Made by a program: the position numbers and the translations under genes. Of a stretch of DNA of 64,000 nucleotides, positions 21,397 through 29,876 are shown piece by piece. The stretch is from an uncultured Arachnia sp. GTDB lineage: Bacteria > Actinomycetota > Actinomycetes > Propionibacteriales > Propionibacteriaceae. The stretch is from contig CANLSH010000010.1 in the NCBI GenBank assembly GCA_947493705.1, positions 45,578 to 109,577 of the forward strand, read 5' to 3'. Numbering within the stretch: position 1 is the stretch's first letter; every line of letters begins with the position of its first letter. The notes below the pieces were generated by a model that was given only the letters and a program-made list of their open reading frames with translations, ran no database searches and was not told the origin of the DNA.

Positions 21397-21753
21397 GTGG
21401 CAGGTGGCAACGCCATCCGCGGTAGCCGAGTCGGCGCCGGTCCCATGGGAGAAGCAGAGCGGGGTGATTCTGCCCCGAGACTGCATGTCTCGTATTACTG
21501 CTCCAGCGGACACGAAACGCGTCCCGCCTTCGCCGTTGATGCGACGATCCCCGAGTCGTGGGACTGTCCCCGATGTGGCATGCCCGCGAATACCGATTCG
21601 GAAAATCCGCCGCCGCCGCCGAAGATCACGCCCTACAAGACGCACCTTGCCTACGTGAAGGAACGCCGTAGCGAAGCTGAGGCCGCCCAGATTCTGGACG
21701 AGGCCGTGAAGTCGCTGAGGGCGCGTCGCGCCTCCGGTGAAGTCATCTACTGA
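21397..21753 (+). CDS. rbpA: RNA polymerase-binding protein RbpA
   Basis: 118 residues. An actinobacteria-specific factor that binds the principal sigma factor and stabilises the open promoter complex. The N-terminal tail (GGNAIRGSRVGAGPMG) is typical, as is the zinc-type core YYCSSGH...WDCPRCG with its cysteines, and the C-terminal sigma-interaction region KTHLAYVKERRS. The GTG start has TAGGAG upstream. It lies 41 nt after secG. Confidence 0.96.
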   Translation: MAGGNAIRGSRVGAGPMGEAERGDSAPRLHVSYYCSSGHETRPAFAVDATIPESWDCPRCGMPANTDSENPPPPPKITPYKTHLAYVKERRSEAEAAQILDEAVKSLRARRASGEVIY

Positions 21754-21767
21754 GTGCAGACACAGTC

Positions 21768-22511
21768 TCAGAGCGCGCAGTCGTAGGGCTCCGGGAGATC
21801 TACTGCGGCCTCCGCGTCCAGGAACCAGTACGTTGCCTGCCGGCCCTGCAGATGGGACGCCGGCAGTGAAGGTTCACCAGCGATTGCTCGTGCCGCTGCA
21901 TCAGCCTTTGCTGCGCCCGTCGTGATGACCCATATCTCCTCGGAGCGGTTCATCGCAGGGAGGGTGAGAGAGATGCGCTCCGAAGGAGGCTTGGGTGCCT
22001 CCGTCACACCCACTACCAAACGGTTGGTTGCGTCAAAGCTGGGATGATCCGGGAAAATGGAGCCCACGTGGCCGTCCGGTCCCACGCCCACCAGAGTGAT
22101 GTCGAAGACGGTGTCTCCGAGCTCCGTCTCATATTCCGCAGCGCACTGATGGGAATCCGCCCGGCCATCCTGGGCGGGCATCATGTGAATGTCTGCCGAT
22201 TTGATGTGGACGGTGCGCGCCAGCCGGGTGACCGCTTGCAGGGAGTTGCGCTCGGCATCCGTGGCAGGGATGAAGCGCTCATCGCCCCACCAGAGCTGAA
22301 GCTTGCTGGCGTCGAGGTCTGACTCGGGTACCAACTCGGCAAGCCGCTCATACACCTTGTTGGCCGTGTGGCCACCCGTCAGGCACACGTGAACGACGCC
22401 CCGCTTGTCCTGCAGTTCGATGACACGTTCCAGCAGCCGTTGGGCGACGATATCGGCCACCTGTTCGGCGTCGGCCATGCGAACTATGCGGCGATACATG
22501 CTTTCAGGCAT
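21768..22511 (-). CDS. pgl: 6-Phosphogluconolactonase
   Basis: 247 residues. Hydrolyses 6-phosphogluconolactone in the oxidative pentose-phosphate pathway. Recognisable: VCLTGGHTANKVYE (usually TGGSTP), WWGDERFIP and the catalytic-site VGVGPDGHVGSIFP with its histidine. Its ATG lies inside the last codons of opcA (8-nt overlap); a second in-frame ATG is at 22499. It is last in a zwf-opcA-pgl operon. Confidence 0.93.
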   Translation of the reverse strand: MPESMYRRIVRMADAEQVADIVAQRLLERVIELQDKRGVVHVCLTGGHTANKVYERLAELVPESDLDASKLQLWWGDERFIPATDAERNSLQAVTRLARTVHIKSADIHMMPAQDGRADSHQCAAEYETELGDTVFDITLVGVGPDGHVGSIFPDHPSFDATNRLVVGVTEAPKPPSERISLTLPAMNRSEEIWVITTGAAKADAAARAIAGEPSLPASHLQGRQATYWFLDAEAAVDLPEPYDCAL

Positions 22512-23406
22512 CCCTTCGTTTCACGATCCGGCCCACAGCTGACTCGAACACGTCGTCGGCATCCATCCGCTGCAACTCCTCGGTCAGCAGATCCGTCAAT
22601 GGTCTGCGGCGAAGAGCCACCTTGCGTTCCGGTTGACCGGGCACGTTGTACAGGGCGATGCTGTTTGATGTACCGCGATTGATGACGATGTCACCACCCT
22701 CGGTGGTCAGACGGACCTCGGATACGCCGGGCATTGTGCTTTCCTCATTCTTCACATCAACGCCCAGTTTGTCCTCCAACCACGCCATCAACAGGGTGGC
22801 GGGTGCGTTGTCCGGGGCGGATCGCACCAGCGCACCTGTGACGGGCTGCGGATACTGGTCGAGGGCCGCAGCGAGCAGCGCTCGCCATCGCGTCAGCCTG
22901 GTCCACGTCAGGTCAGTATCACCGGGGGTGTGGTTGCGTGCCCGTGTGATGAGGGCCTCCTGGGGATCATCTGCACTCGCTGCGTCCGTGATACGCCGAT
23001 CCGCCAGCCTGCCGACGGGATCCTCGCTGGGATGCTCCGGTGCATCATGGGGCCACCACACGATGGTCGGGGAGTCCGGCAGTAGTAGCGGAAGCAGTAC
23101 GGATCCAGCATGCTCCGCGAGAGCTCCGGACATGGTGAGGGCCAGGAGGTCACCTGGGAGTCCCTCGCCCACCTGAATCTCGGCGTCGAGGTGCGGATCG
23201 CCGTCGGCGTAGGTCACCACGATGACGCGCGACGGGTGTGCTGTCGCCGAGGCACGTGCCGCCTGGAGGGCATCATCGCGGTGCTCCTCATCGGAGACCA
23301 CGAGCAGGGTCAGGACCATTCCGCTCGCGGGTCCGACGTTGCGACGGGCGCGAAGGAGTTCAGAGGCCACTTCGCGAGTAGTGGTGTTTTTCAGTTCGAT
23401 GATCAC
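22504..23406 (-). CDS. opcA: Glucose-6-phosphate dehydrogenase assembly protein OpcA
   Basis: 300 residues. OpcA is needed for full activity of glucose-6-phosphate dehydrogenase in actinobacteria and cyanobacteria. The family pattern is clear: RARRNVGPASGMVLTLLVV at the N-terminus, LPLLLPDSPTIVWWP in the middle and TDLTWTRLTRWRALLAA. The GTG at 23406 lies 23 bp after zwf, so cotranscription is likely. Confidence 0.93.
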   Translation of the reverse strand: MIIELKNTTTREVASELLRARRNVGPASGMVLTLLVVSDEEHRDDALQAARASATAHPSRVIVVTYADGDPHLDAEIQVGEGLPGDLLALTMSGALAEHAGSVLLPLLLPDSPTIVWWPHDAPEHPSEDPVGRLADRRITDAASADDPQEALITRARNHTPGDTDLTWTRLTRWRALLAAALDQYPQPVTGALVRSAPDNAPATLLMAWLEDKLGVDVKNEESTMPGVSEVRLTTEGGDIVINRGTSNSIALYNVPGQPERKVALRRRPLTDLLTEELQRMDADDVFESAVGRIVKRRDA

Positions 23407-23429
23407 TTCGATTGTCCTGTCGTCGTCTC

Positions 23430-24962
23430 TCAGGGCCTGCGCCAGGCGAAGCCGTCACGGGCGAGCATGTCCACGGCGCTCTGTGGACCCCACGTGCCCG
23501 ATTCGTAGGGCTGCGGTTGCTCATCCAGAGCTGCCCAGTGCTCCAGAACAGGATCAAGGATCTTCCAGCTCAGTTCCACTTCCTGCTGTTGCGGGAACAG
23601 TGGTGCATCGCCCAGCATCACGTCGAGGATCAGACGTTCGTAGGCCTCAGGTGAGGATTCGGTGAACGATTCGCCGTAGGCGAAGTCCATGGACACCTCA
23701 CGGATCTCCATCTGCGTCCCCGGCACCTTCGCGCCGAAGCGCAGCGTCACGCCCTCATCAGGCTGGATCCGCATGACCAGGGCATTGGTTCCGAGTTCCT
23801 CGGTGTCTGTGGCGGTGAAGGGCAGATGGGGGGCGCGCTTGAAACTCAGTGCAACTTCGGTGACGCGGCGTGGCATGCGTTTCGCGGCCCGCAGGTAGAA
23901 GGGAACCCCAGCCCAGCGTCGGTTGTCCACATCCACTCGGATCGCGGCGTAGGTCTCAGTCGTGGAGCTGGAATCCACCCCGTCCGCGTCCAGGTAGCCC
24001 TTCACCTCTTCGGCTCCCTGCCAGCCCGCACAGTACTGCCCGCGTGCCGTTGTCTCGGAGAGATCTCCGGGAACGTGGGCGGCAGCGAGCACCTTCTGCT
24101 TCTCGGTGCGCAGCTGGGAGGCTTCGAAGGAAGTGGGCTCCTCCATCGCCGTCAGGGCCAGGAGTTGCAGCAGATGGTTCTGGATGACGTCACGCGCAGC
24201 ACCAATTCCGTCGTAGTAGCCGGCTCGTCCGCCGATTCCGATGTCCTCGGCCATGGTGATCTGGACGTGGCTGACGTAGTGATTGTTCCAGATGGGTTCG
24301 AACATTTGGTTGGCAAAGCGCAGCGCCAACATGTTCTGGACGGTTTCCTTGCCCAGGTAGTGGTCGATGCGGAAGACCTCGTGGGGTTCGAAAAGTGAGC
24401 TGACGACGTCGTTGAGTTCCTGGGCGGACTCCAGATCGTGCCCGAACGGCTTTTCAATGACCACCCGGTTCCATCCGCCCTCCTCCCTCTTGGTCAGATC
24501 ATGCTTTTTCAGTTGGGAGACGACGAGCTCGAAACTCGAGGGGGGAATGGAGAGGTAGAACGCATGGTTGCCACCCGTTCCCCGTGCCTCATCCAACTCG
24601 GTGATGGTTTCCTTCAGCTTGCTGAAGGACTCATCGGAGTCGAAGGTCCCCGGTACGAAGCGAATCCCTTCCAGGAGCTGTTCCCACACTTCCTCCCGGA
24701 AGGGGGTGCGGGCGTTTTCCTTCACCGCATCATGAACCACTTGGGCGAAGTCCTGGTTTTTCCAGTCACGGCGGGCAAAACCCACCAGGCCGAAGCCGGG
24801 CGGCAACATGCCTCGGTTCGCGAGGTCATAGACGGCCGGCATCAGTTTTTTGCGTGAGAGATCGCCGGTCACGCCGAAAATTACGAGAACGCAGGGCCCC
24901 GCGATCCGGGGGAGTCTGCGATCCTGGGGATCGCGCAGCGGATTGTCAGAAGAGTAGGGCAT
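23430..24962 (-). CDS. zwf: Glucose-6-phosphate 1-dehydrogenase
   Basis: 510 residues. Oxidises glucose 6-phosphate to 6-phosphogluconolactone, making NADPH. The nucleotide fingerprint FGVTGDLSRKKL, the substrate motif RIDHYLGKE with the catalytic histidine, and EKPFGHDL are all present. ATG 24962 (MPYSSDNP) is chosen because AAGGAAG stands before it; the frame continues to 25001. It is divergent from ctaB. The tal and tkt genes often found upstream in actinobacteria are absent. Confidence 0.97.
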   Translation of the reverse strand: MPYSSDNPLRDPQDRRLPRIAGPCVLVIFGVTGDLSRKKLMPAVYDLANRGMLPPGFGLVGFARRDWKNQDFAQVVHDAVKENARTPFREEVWEQLLEGIRFVPGTFDSDESFSKLKETITELDEARGTGGNHAFYLSIPPSSFELVVSQLKKHDLTKREEGGWNRVVIEKPFGHDLESAQELNDVVSSLFEPHEVFRIDHYLGKETVQNMLALRFANQMFEPIWNNHYVSHVQITMAEDIGIGGRAGYYDGIGAARDVIQNHLLQLLALTAMEEPTSFEASQLRTEKQKVLAAAHVPGDLSETTARGQYCAGWQGAEEVKGYLDADGVDSSSTTETYAAIRVDVDNRRWAGVPFYLRAAKRMPRRVTEVALSFKRAPHLPFTATDTEELGTNALVMRIQPDEGVTLRFGAKVPGTQMEIREVSMDFAYGESFTESSPEAYERLILDVMLGDAPLFPQQQEVELSWKILDPVLEHWAALDEQPQPYESGTWGPQSAVDMLARDGFAWRRP

Positions 24963-25080
24963 CGGCTTCCTTGGCTGGGAAGGTGGGTTGGAGGACAGCA
25001 TTCACAACCTTAGCCACTACGGCGGTCCTGCTGGCGTAGTCGTTCACGGTTGAGGCCTCTCAGTGCTCCATCCACTCGTC

Positions 25081-25109
25081 TTGGGCCTACTGGCGGGGGC
25101 GGGTAGAAT
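25081..25109 (+). promoter_or_regulatory. Candidate ctaB promoter
   Basis: TTGGGC (25081-25086) and TAGAAT (25104-25109) are 17 nt apart, the optimal spacing for the main sigma factor. The expected start is near 25116, which leaves a leader of about 48 nt before ctaB. Confidence 0.55.
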
Positions 25110-25163
25110 ACGACCCTGACCAGCGAGTCTGCGTGGTTGAGTCAACCTTTGTGACGAAGTGAT

Positions 25164-26105
25164 GTGAAAGTGGGCGTGTACGTGGTTGCAGGAGCCGCTG
25201 AGGCCACCGCTGTCCGGGCAAGCGTCAAAGATGTGGTGAAGGCGTATGTGGCCCTGACGAAACCGCGCATCATCGAACTGTTGCTCGTGACGACGGTGCC
25301 TGCCATGTTCCTCGCTGCAGGCGGTTTACCTCCGTGGGACCTCGTGTTGTGGACCATGATCGGCGGCATGTTCGCGGCGGCCAGCGCCAACACCTTCAAC
25401 TGCGTCCTGGACGCCGACATCGACGAGATCATGCGCCGAACCCGTCGTCGCCCCATGCCGAGGCACCAGGTTGGCACCGTCCCTGCTTCCGTGTTCGGGG
25501 TGGTGTTGGGCATCCTCGCCACGCTGGTCCTCGGATTCGGGGCCAATTGGCTCTCGGCCGTCCTTGCTCTGACTGCCAACGCCTTCTACGTGTTTGTCTA
25601 CACGCTGTGGTTGAAGCGTCGGACCCCCCAGAACATCGTCTGGGGTGGCATTGCCGGTTGCTTCCCGCCGTTGATTGGGTGGACGGCTGTCACGGGCGAG
25701 TTGGCGTGGGCGCCCTTTGTGCTTTTCGCCATTGTTTTCCTGTGGACACCGCCGCACACCTGGGCGCTTGCTTTCCGGTATCGCGACGACTACGCAGCTG
25801 CGGATGTACCCATGTTGCCAGTGGTCCGTTCTGCACCGCATGTGTCCATGCAGATCTTCTGGTACTCCGTCGCCACCGTCGCAGTGTCCCTCCTGCTGTG
25901 GCCGTTGGCGCCCACCGGTTGGCTGTACCCGATCGTGGCGGTGGTGTTGGGTGCCGTGTTTCTGTGGGAGGCCTGGCAGCTGTGGCGACGCGCCCGCTCC
26001 GGTGTCGCCATCGCGCAGCTGAAGGCCATGCGACTGTTCCATTGGAGCAACAGCTACCTGGCGCTCTTGTTTCTTGCGATGGCCGTCGATCCACTGATTA
26101 CCTGA
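25164..26105 (+). CDS. ctaB: Protoheme IX farnesyltransferase (heme O synthase)
   Basis: 313 residues, about nine membrane helices. Adds a farnesyl group to heme b to give heme O for cytochrome oxidase. The prenyl-diphosphate site NCVLDADIDEIMRRTRRRP carries the two aspartates and the basic patch, and LTKPRIIELLLVT and HTWALAFRYRDDY are family segments. The GTG at 25164 is the first start with a fair site; other GTG codons follow in frame. It is convergent with ctaA. Confidence 0.94.
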   Translation: MKVGVYVVAGAAEATAVRASVKDVVKAYVALTKPRIIELLLVTTVPAMFLAAGGLPPWDLVLWTMIGGMFAAASANTFNCVLDADIDEIMRRTRRRPMPRHQVGTVPASVFGVVLGILATLVLGFGANWLSAVLALTANAFYVFVYTLWLKRRTPQNIVWGGIAGCFPPLIGWTAVTGELAWAPFVLFAIVFLWTPPHTWALAFRYRDDYAAADVPMLPVVRSAPHVSMQIFWYSVATVAVSLLLWPLAPTGWLYPIVAVVLGAVFLWEAWQLWRRARSGVAIAQLKAMRLFHWSNSYLALLFLAMAVDPLIT

Positions 26106-26150
26106 AGCAACCCGGCTCCCGGTCCTGACCATCCGCCCACAGCTGGACGT

Positions 26151-26261
26151 CCGGACACGCCGCACTCACTCATCGCGACGCGATTGATCGACCGGACACG
26201 CCTCATTCACTGGCCACCGAGGACGTATACGGCTCGGCGGCCAATGAATGCCGTGTGTCGG
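26151..26261. repeat. Direct and inverted repeats in the ctaB-ctaA convergent gap
   Basis: CCGGACACGCC begins two copies of a 20-nt repeat (26151-26170 and 26192-26211) that match at 18 positions with a 41-nt period. The second copy and its 3' neighbour (26192-26222) can pair with 26231-26261 to form a long imperfect hairpin with the pairing core ATTCA/TGAAT and GGCC. It probably ends transcription from both sides. Confidence 0.5.
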
Positions 26262-26262
26262 G

Positions 26263-27240
26263 TCAGCGGGAACTGGGGGCGGGTTCTCTGGCCGGAGCGC
26301 TGGGAGCCACCTGGTTGTCGATCACGGCGGGTCGTCGTCGCGTGGAGAACAGCAACCACGAAGCGGCCAGCGTCACGATCGTGAGGCCAATCAGGTGGAG
26401 GATGACCAATCCGACGGGGACACCGGTGAAGTACTGGATGTAGCCGATGAGCCCCTGCAGCACAACGGTTCCCAGCAGAATCCACGCTGCCCGCGTGGCC
26501 CGGACATGACGTTCACGGCGTAGGAGAACCACACTCGCGATGGATCCGAATGTCAGAAGCCACGCCGATGCGGAGTGAACACGGGCGACGATCAGGATGT
26601 TGAGGCCGTTGCGCTCGGCATTGATGTCACCGGCATGCGGGCCGGCCCCCGTGACGATGGTGCCGATGACGATGGAGACCATGGCCATTGCGAAGGTGCC
26701 GATGACCAGCAGCCGAACGCCGGGGGAGACGACGTCGGGCGGTACGCCGCGCGCCATCGTCAGTGCCCACGCCGTCAGCACGACGAGCGCCACTGAGAGA
26801 AGAAGGTGTGCGGCCACCAACGACGGATTGAGTTTCAGCCACACGACAACTCCACCGACCACGGCCTGTAGGGGAATTCCCAGCCCGATGCCGAGCGACA
26901 GCCACCACAGCTTGCTGAAGGCACGGCGATTGAGCCACACAGAGATGAATGCACCCAGTGCCGCGATGATCAGCACGAATGTCAGCAGCCTGTTGCCGAA
27001 CTCGATGACTCCATTCAGTCCGGATGCGGGATGGGGTGTCCAGGACCCCTCGTAGCAGTGGGGCCACGTTGGGCATCCCAGTCCGGAACCCGTGACGCGC
27101 ACAACGGCTCCTGTCACGATGATCAGCATGTTGGCCACCAGCGATGCAATCAGCCACCGCCTCATCGCCTTCTCGCTGTTCACGAGTCGCAAGGGGGTCC
27201 ACCGGTGGTGGCGGGTCCTACTGTCTGTCATGACGTCCAT
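26263..27240 (-). CDS. ctaA: Heme A synthase-like protein CtaA (COX15 family)
   Basis: 325 residues, eight predicted membrane helices. Oxidises heme O to heme A. The N-terminal half has VTGAVVRVTGSGLGCPTWP and HCYEGSW, including the cysteine pair of the first loop; heme-ligand histidines lie in AAHLLLS, ARVHSASA and ILHLIGL. ATG 27240 has AAAGGTG at 8 nt; ATG 27231 would instead give a 4-nt ATGA overlap with the permease gene. It is downstream of an ABC exporter in the same operon. Confidence 0.93.
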   Translation of the reverse strand: MDVMTDSRTRHHRWTPLRLVNSEKAMRRWLIASLVANMLIIVTGAVVRVTGSGLGCPTWPHCYEGSWTPHPASGLNGVIEFGNRLLTFVLIIAALGAFISVWLNRRAFSKLWWLSLGIGLGIPLQAVVGGVVVWLKLNPSLVAAHLLLSVALVVLTAWALTMARGVPPDVVSPGVRLLVIGTFAMAMVSIVIGTIVTGAGPHAGDINAERNGLNILIVARVHSASAWLLTFGSIASVVLLRRERHVRATRAAWILLGTVVLQGLIGYIQYFTGVPVGLVILHLIGLTIVTLAASWLLFSTRRRPAVIDNQVAPSAPAREPAPSSR

Positions 27241-27977
27241 CGGAACACCTTTCGTGCCAGGACAAGTGTGCCTGCGCACCAGAGGGCAAGCACAATCAGA
27301 TTCAACGGGGTGCCACTTCGCAGAGCCTCGCCCAGGGCTGCCGTGGGTAGCAGGGTAACTAGTGGTTGGGCCCAGCTCGGGTAGCTGGCGACGGGCAGCA
27401 GAAGACCGCCGCCCACCACTCCGAACAGGTAGATGAGATTGGCGACGGCAAGGGTCAACTCCGGACGGGCCGTCCCAGCCAGTGAGAGTGCCATCCCGGC
27501 GAAGGCGCCGGCCGCCAAGATGCAGGCGAGTACTGCGACGAGTAGAACCACGGGAGAGAAACCCGGCCGCCACCCGAGCGCCAGTGACGCAGCCACGAGA
27601 ATCACCAATTGAAGCGCCGTGACGAGCGCGAAAGCTGTGGCTTTTCCCAGCAGTATTCCGGACTTGCCCAGCGGGGTGACGGCCAGGCGTTCGAGGACGT
27701 TGTAGCGCCGCTCGAAGCCGGTGGCGATGGCCAGGGAGGTGAAGCAGGAGGACCAGATGGCCAGGGCGAGGACCGACGGCGCCAAGCTCTGGAAGTCGAG
27801 ACCCAGCCGTGAGCCGAGGAATCGCCCAGCAATGAGAATGCCGACGGGGATCACGAGTGCCAACAACGACTGCTCTCCGTTGCCCAGGATGAGTCCCGCT
27901 TCGGTGCGGGCATGTGCCCAGACCTGCCGGGGCCGAGGGGCAGCCACACTGACGGGTGTGAAGTCGAGAGTGGTCAC
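27228..27977 (-). CDS. ABC-2 type exporter permease
   Basis: 249 residues, six predicted membrane helices, with the ABC-2 core GFERRYNVLERLAVTPLGK that typically follows the first pair of helices. It overlaps the ATPase gene by 4 nt and ctaA by a few bases, so the three are one transcript. In several actinobacteria an ABC pair sits beside ctaA and is thought to help heme or oxidase assembly, but the substrate is not known. Confidence 0.82.
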   Translation of the reverse strand: MTTLDFTPVSVAAPRPRQVWAHARTEAGLILGNGEQSLLALVIPVGILIAGRFLGSRLGLDFQSLAPSVLALAIWSSCFTSLAIATGFERRYNVLERLAVTPLGKSGILLGKATAFALVTALQLVILVAASLALGWRPGFSPVVLLVAVLACILAAGAFAGMALSLAGTARPELTLAVANLIYLFGVVGGGLLLPVASYPSWAQPLVTLLPTAALGEALRSGTPLNLIVLALWCAGTLVLARKVFRWTS

Positions 27978-28690
27978 GAGACAATCTCCGAGGCGCTCGT
28001 GTTGGCCAGGAACACCGTTTCCAGGTCCTCATCCCGTGTCAGATCCTCGACGGTTCCACTCACTGTGATCCTGCCACGGTCAATGATGTGCACTTCGTCG
28101 GCAAGTTCAGCTGCTTCGTGCATGTCATGGGTGGTGAGCAGCACCGCAACTCCGGCGTGGCGGACTTGGCGCACCACATCCCACACCGAGCGTTTGACGC
28201 GGACGTCGAGGCCAGCGGTGGGTTCGTCGAGGAACACCAGTTCGGGGCGTCCGATGAGTGCTCCGGCGAGGTTGACCAGCTGCTGTTGGCCGCCCGAGAG
28301 ACGTCGGTACGGCGTGGCGGCAAAGGCGTTGATTCCCAGCAGTTCCATCAGTACATCTGTTGGCTGGGGCTCTGCGTAAAGCTTCGAGAGATAGCGGAGC
28401 AATCGCCCAGCGGTGATCTGGGACCAGGCCCCGGTCTGCTGAGGCATGAGTCCAACTCTGGCGAGAGCTTCCCGGGACGCGGGTGACTGTCCGAAAAGCA
28501 GCAAGTCTCCACCACCGGGAGCCACCAAGCCCGTGCAGCAACGAATGAATGTGGTCTTGCCTGCACCGTTCGGGCCCAGCAGGGCGGTGATGCGCCCCGA
28601 GGCGACCCGAAGTGACAGCTGGTCGAGTGCCTTGCGTGGCCCAAAGCTGACGCACAGACCTTCGGCGGAGACGGGGAAGTGGTCAAGCAC
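27974..28690 (-). CDS. ABC-2 type exporter ATP-binding protein
   Basis: 238 residues: Walker A GPNGAGKTT, Q-loop MPQQTGAWS, signature LSGGQQQL, Walker B LVFLDEPTAGLD and H-loop TTHDMHEA. The last GTG before the conserved start, at 28690 (VLDHFPVSA), is used; the frame continues to 28813 without domain content. Its stop overlaps the permease start. It is divergent from the LacI gene of the glucan operon. Confidence 0.85.
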   Translation of the reverse strand: MLDHFPVSAEGLCVSFGPRKALDQLSLRVASGRITALLGPNGAGKTTFIRCCTGLVAPGGGDLLLFGQSPASREALARVGLMPQQTGAWSQITAGRLLRYLSKLYAEPQPTDVLMELLGINAFAATPYRRLSGGQQQLVNLAGALIGRPELVFLDEPTAGLDVRVKRSVWDVVRQVRHAGVAVLLTTHDMHEAAELADEVHIIDRGRITVSGTVEDLTRDEDLETVFLANTSASEIVS

Positions 28691-28777
28691 GACACCAGCG
28701 TACCTACAGTCGCAGTGACAAAGGCTCGCTCGGCACCCGTAGGGAAAGACTCCGGCGAGATTTTCTGCTCGAATCCA

Positions 28778-28806
28778 TTGAGATGCCCTACTGTTTGTCG
28801 TAACAT
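28778..28806 (+). promoter_or_regulatory. Promoter of the beta-glucan operon
   Basis: TTGAGA (28778-28783) and TAACAT (28801-28806) are separated by exactly 17 nt, a good vegetative promoter. The -10 box is immediately followed by the LacI-type operator. It is the only clear promoter for the genes from 28857 to 39450. Confidence 0.7.
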
Positions 28807-28807
28807 G

Positions 28808-28823
28808 ATGCAAGCGCTTGCAT
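28808..28823. promoter_or_regulatory. LacI-family operator
   Basis: ATGCAAGCGCTTGCAT is a perfect 16-bp palindrome with the central CG typical of LacI/GalR operators. It covers the expected transcription start right after the -10 box, so binding would block initiation. The regulator encoded 34 nt downstream is the natural ligand, which implies autoregulation of the whole operon. Confidence 0.85.
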
Positions 28824-28856
28824 AACTGCTTGGAGCATGGTCGAAGGAGACCTGTG

Positions 28857-29876
28857 ATGTCGGGAAATATCTACTCGGTGGCCTCACAGGCCGGTGTGTC
28901 CATTTCCACGGTTTCCCGTGCGCTGCGCGGCGACCCACGCATTCGGCAAAGCACCCGCAAGCGAGTCGAAGAGGCTGCCGCCGAGCTGCACTACGTTCCC
29001 CAGGCTGCGGCCCAACGGCTGGCAGGAACTCCAATTCAGGCACTGGGAATTGTGCTGCCCCATATCGAGGGGACCTACTATGCCGAACTGGCAGTGGGGT
29101 TCGAGATGCGTGCCAGCGAGTTCCAGACCTCCGTCCTCCTCCTGCTGGCCAATCCGAAGTCTGACCAGCGAGCATCAGTCCGCCGTCTCGTGGGGCAGGT
29201 GGACGGTGTGGCGTTCATGGCCATGAGCGCCGCTACGGATGAGCTCATCTCCGAAATCGCTCTCCGAATGCCTGTTGTCACAGTTGCCAGAACCCAACTG
29301 GACGGAGTGCCCGCCATCTTTGCTGAGTCGGTTGCATCCGCCGACGAACTGACAACCCACTTGATCGAAACGGGCCGTCGAAATCCTGTCTTCATCGGTC
29401 AGGTGGACCCCGGCTCGGACATCTCGGCGCGGTACGAGGGATTCTCCGCGGCTCTTCGCAGAGCTTCCATGGACGTGCCTGACAACATCAACGTCGCCAT
29501 GGACGAAGACACCGGTAGAAGCCTGGCGCAGAAGTTTGTTTCCCGCGGTCTCAAGTACGACGCCCTGGTCTGCGGCAACGACGAGATTGCGGTGGCACTG
29601 GTCCACGAGTTGCAGGAACTCGGAGTCAGGGTCCCCGAGCAGGTCAGCGTGGTGGGCTGGGATGACATTCGCGTGTCGAGGTATTTGCGACCCGGTCTCA
29701 CGACTGTGTGTCAACCCGTTGCGCAACTGGGTGCACTCGCTGCTGAACACCTTCACCGTCTCCTGGCGGGAGAGTCCGTGGACGACAGAGTCGTCCTACC
29801 CACCACCATCGTGCATCGACAATCCTGCGGCTGCACGACCGAAGAATCCATCACAACCCAAGAAGGAGAGTCATGA
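28857..29876 (+). CDS. LacI-family transcriptional regulator of the glucan operon
   Basis: 339 residues. N-terminal helix-turn-helix (IYSVASQAGVSISTVSRALRGD, residues 5-26) and hinge, then a periplasmic-binding-like effector domain (VSVVGWDDIRVSRYLRPGLTTV near the end). ATG 28857 follows GAAGGAGA; the frame to 28818 begins inside the operator. Its stop overlaps the binding-protein start (ATGA). Probable inducers are sophoro-oligosaccharides or a product, inferred from the downstream genes. Confidence 0.9.
   Translation: MSGNIYSVASQAGVSISTVSRALRGDPRIRQSTRKRVEEAAAELHYVPQAAAQRLAGTPIQALGIVLPHIEGTYYAELAVGFEMRASEFQTSVLLLLANPKSDQRASVRRLVGQVDGVAFMAMSAATDELISEIALRMPVVTVARTQLDGVPAIFAESVASADELTTHLIETGRRNPVFIGQVDPGSDISARYEGFSAALRRASMDVPDNINVAMDEDTGRSLAQKFVSRGLKYDALVCGNDEIAVALVHELQELGVRVPEQVSVVGWDDIRVSRYLRPGLTTVCQPVAQLGALAAEHLHRLLAGESVDDRVVLPTTIVHRQSCGCTTEESITTQEGES

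Noticed and set aside
26263..28032. A 589-codon frame reading through ctaA and the permease region
   Set aside because: Only the part from about 27240 downstream matches a family (CtaA). The upstream part is antiphase to a clear ABC permease gene and has the composition of a shadow frame.
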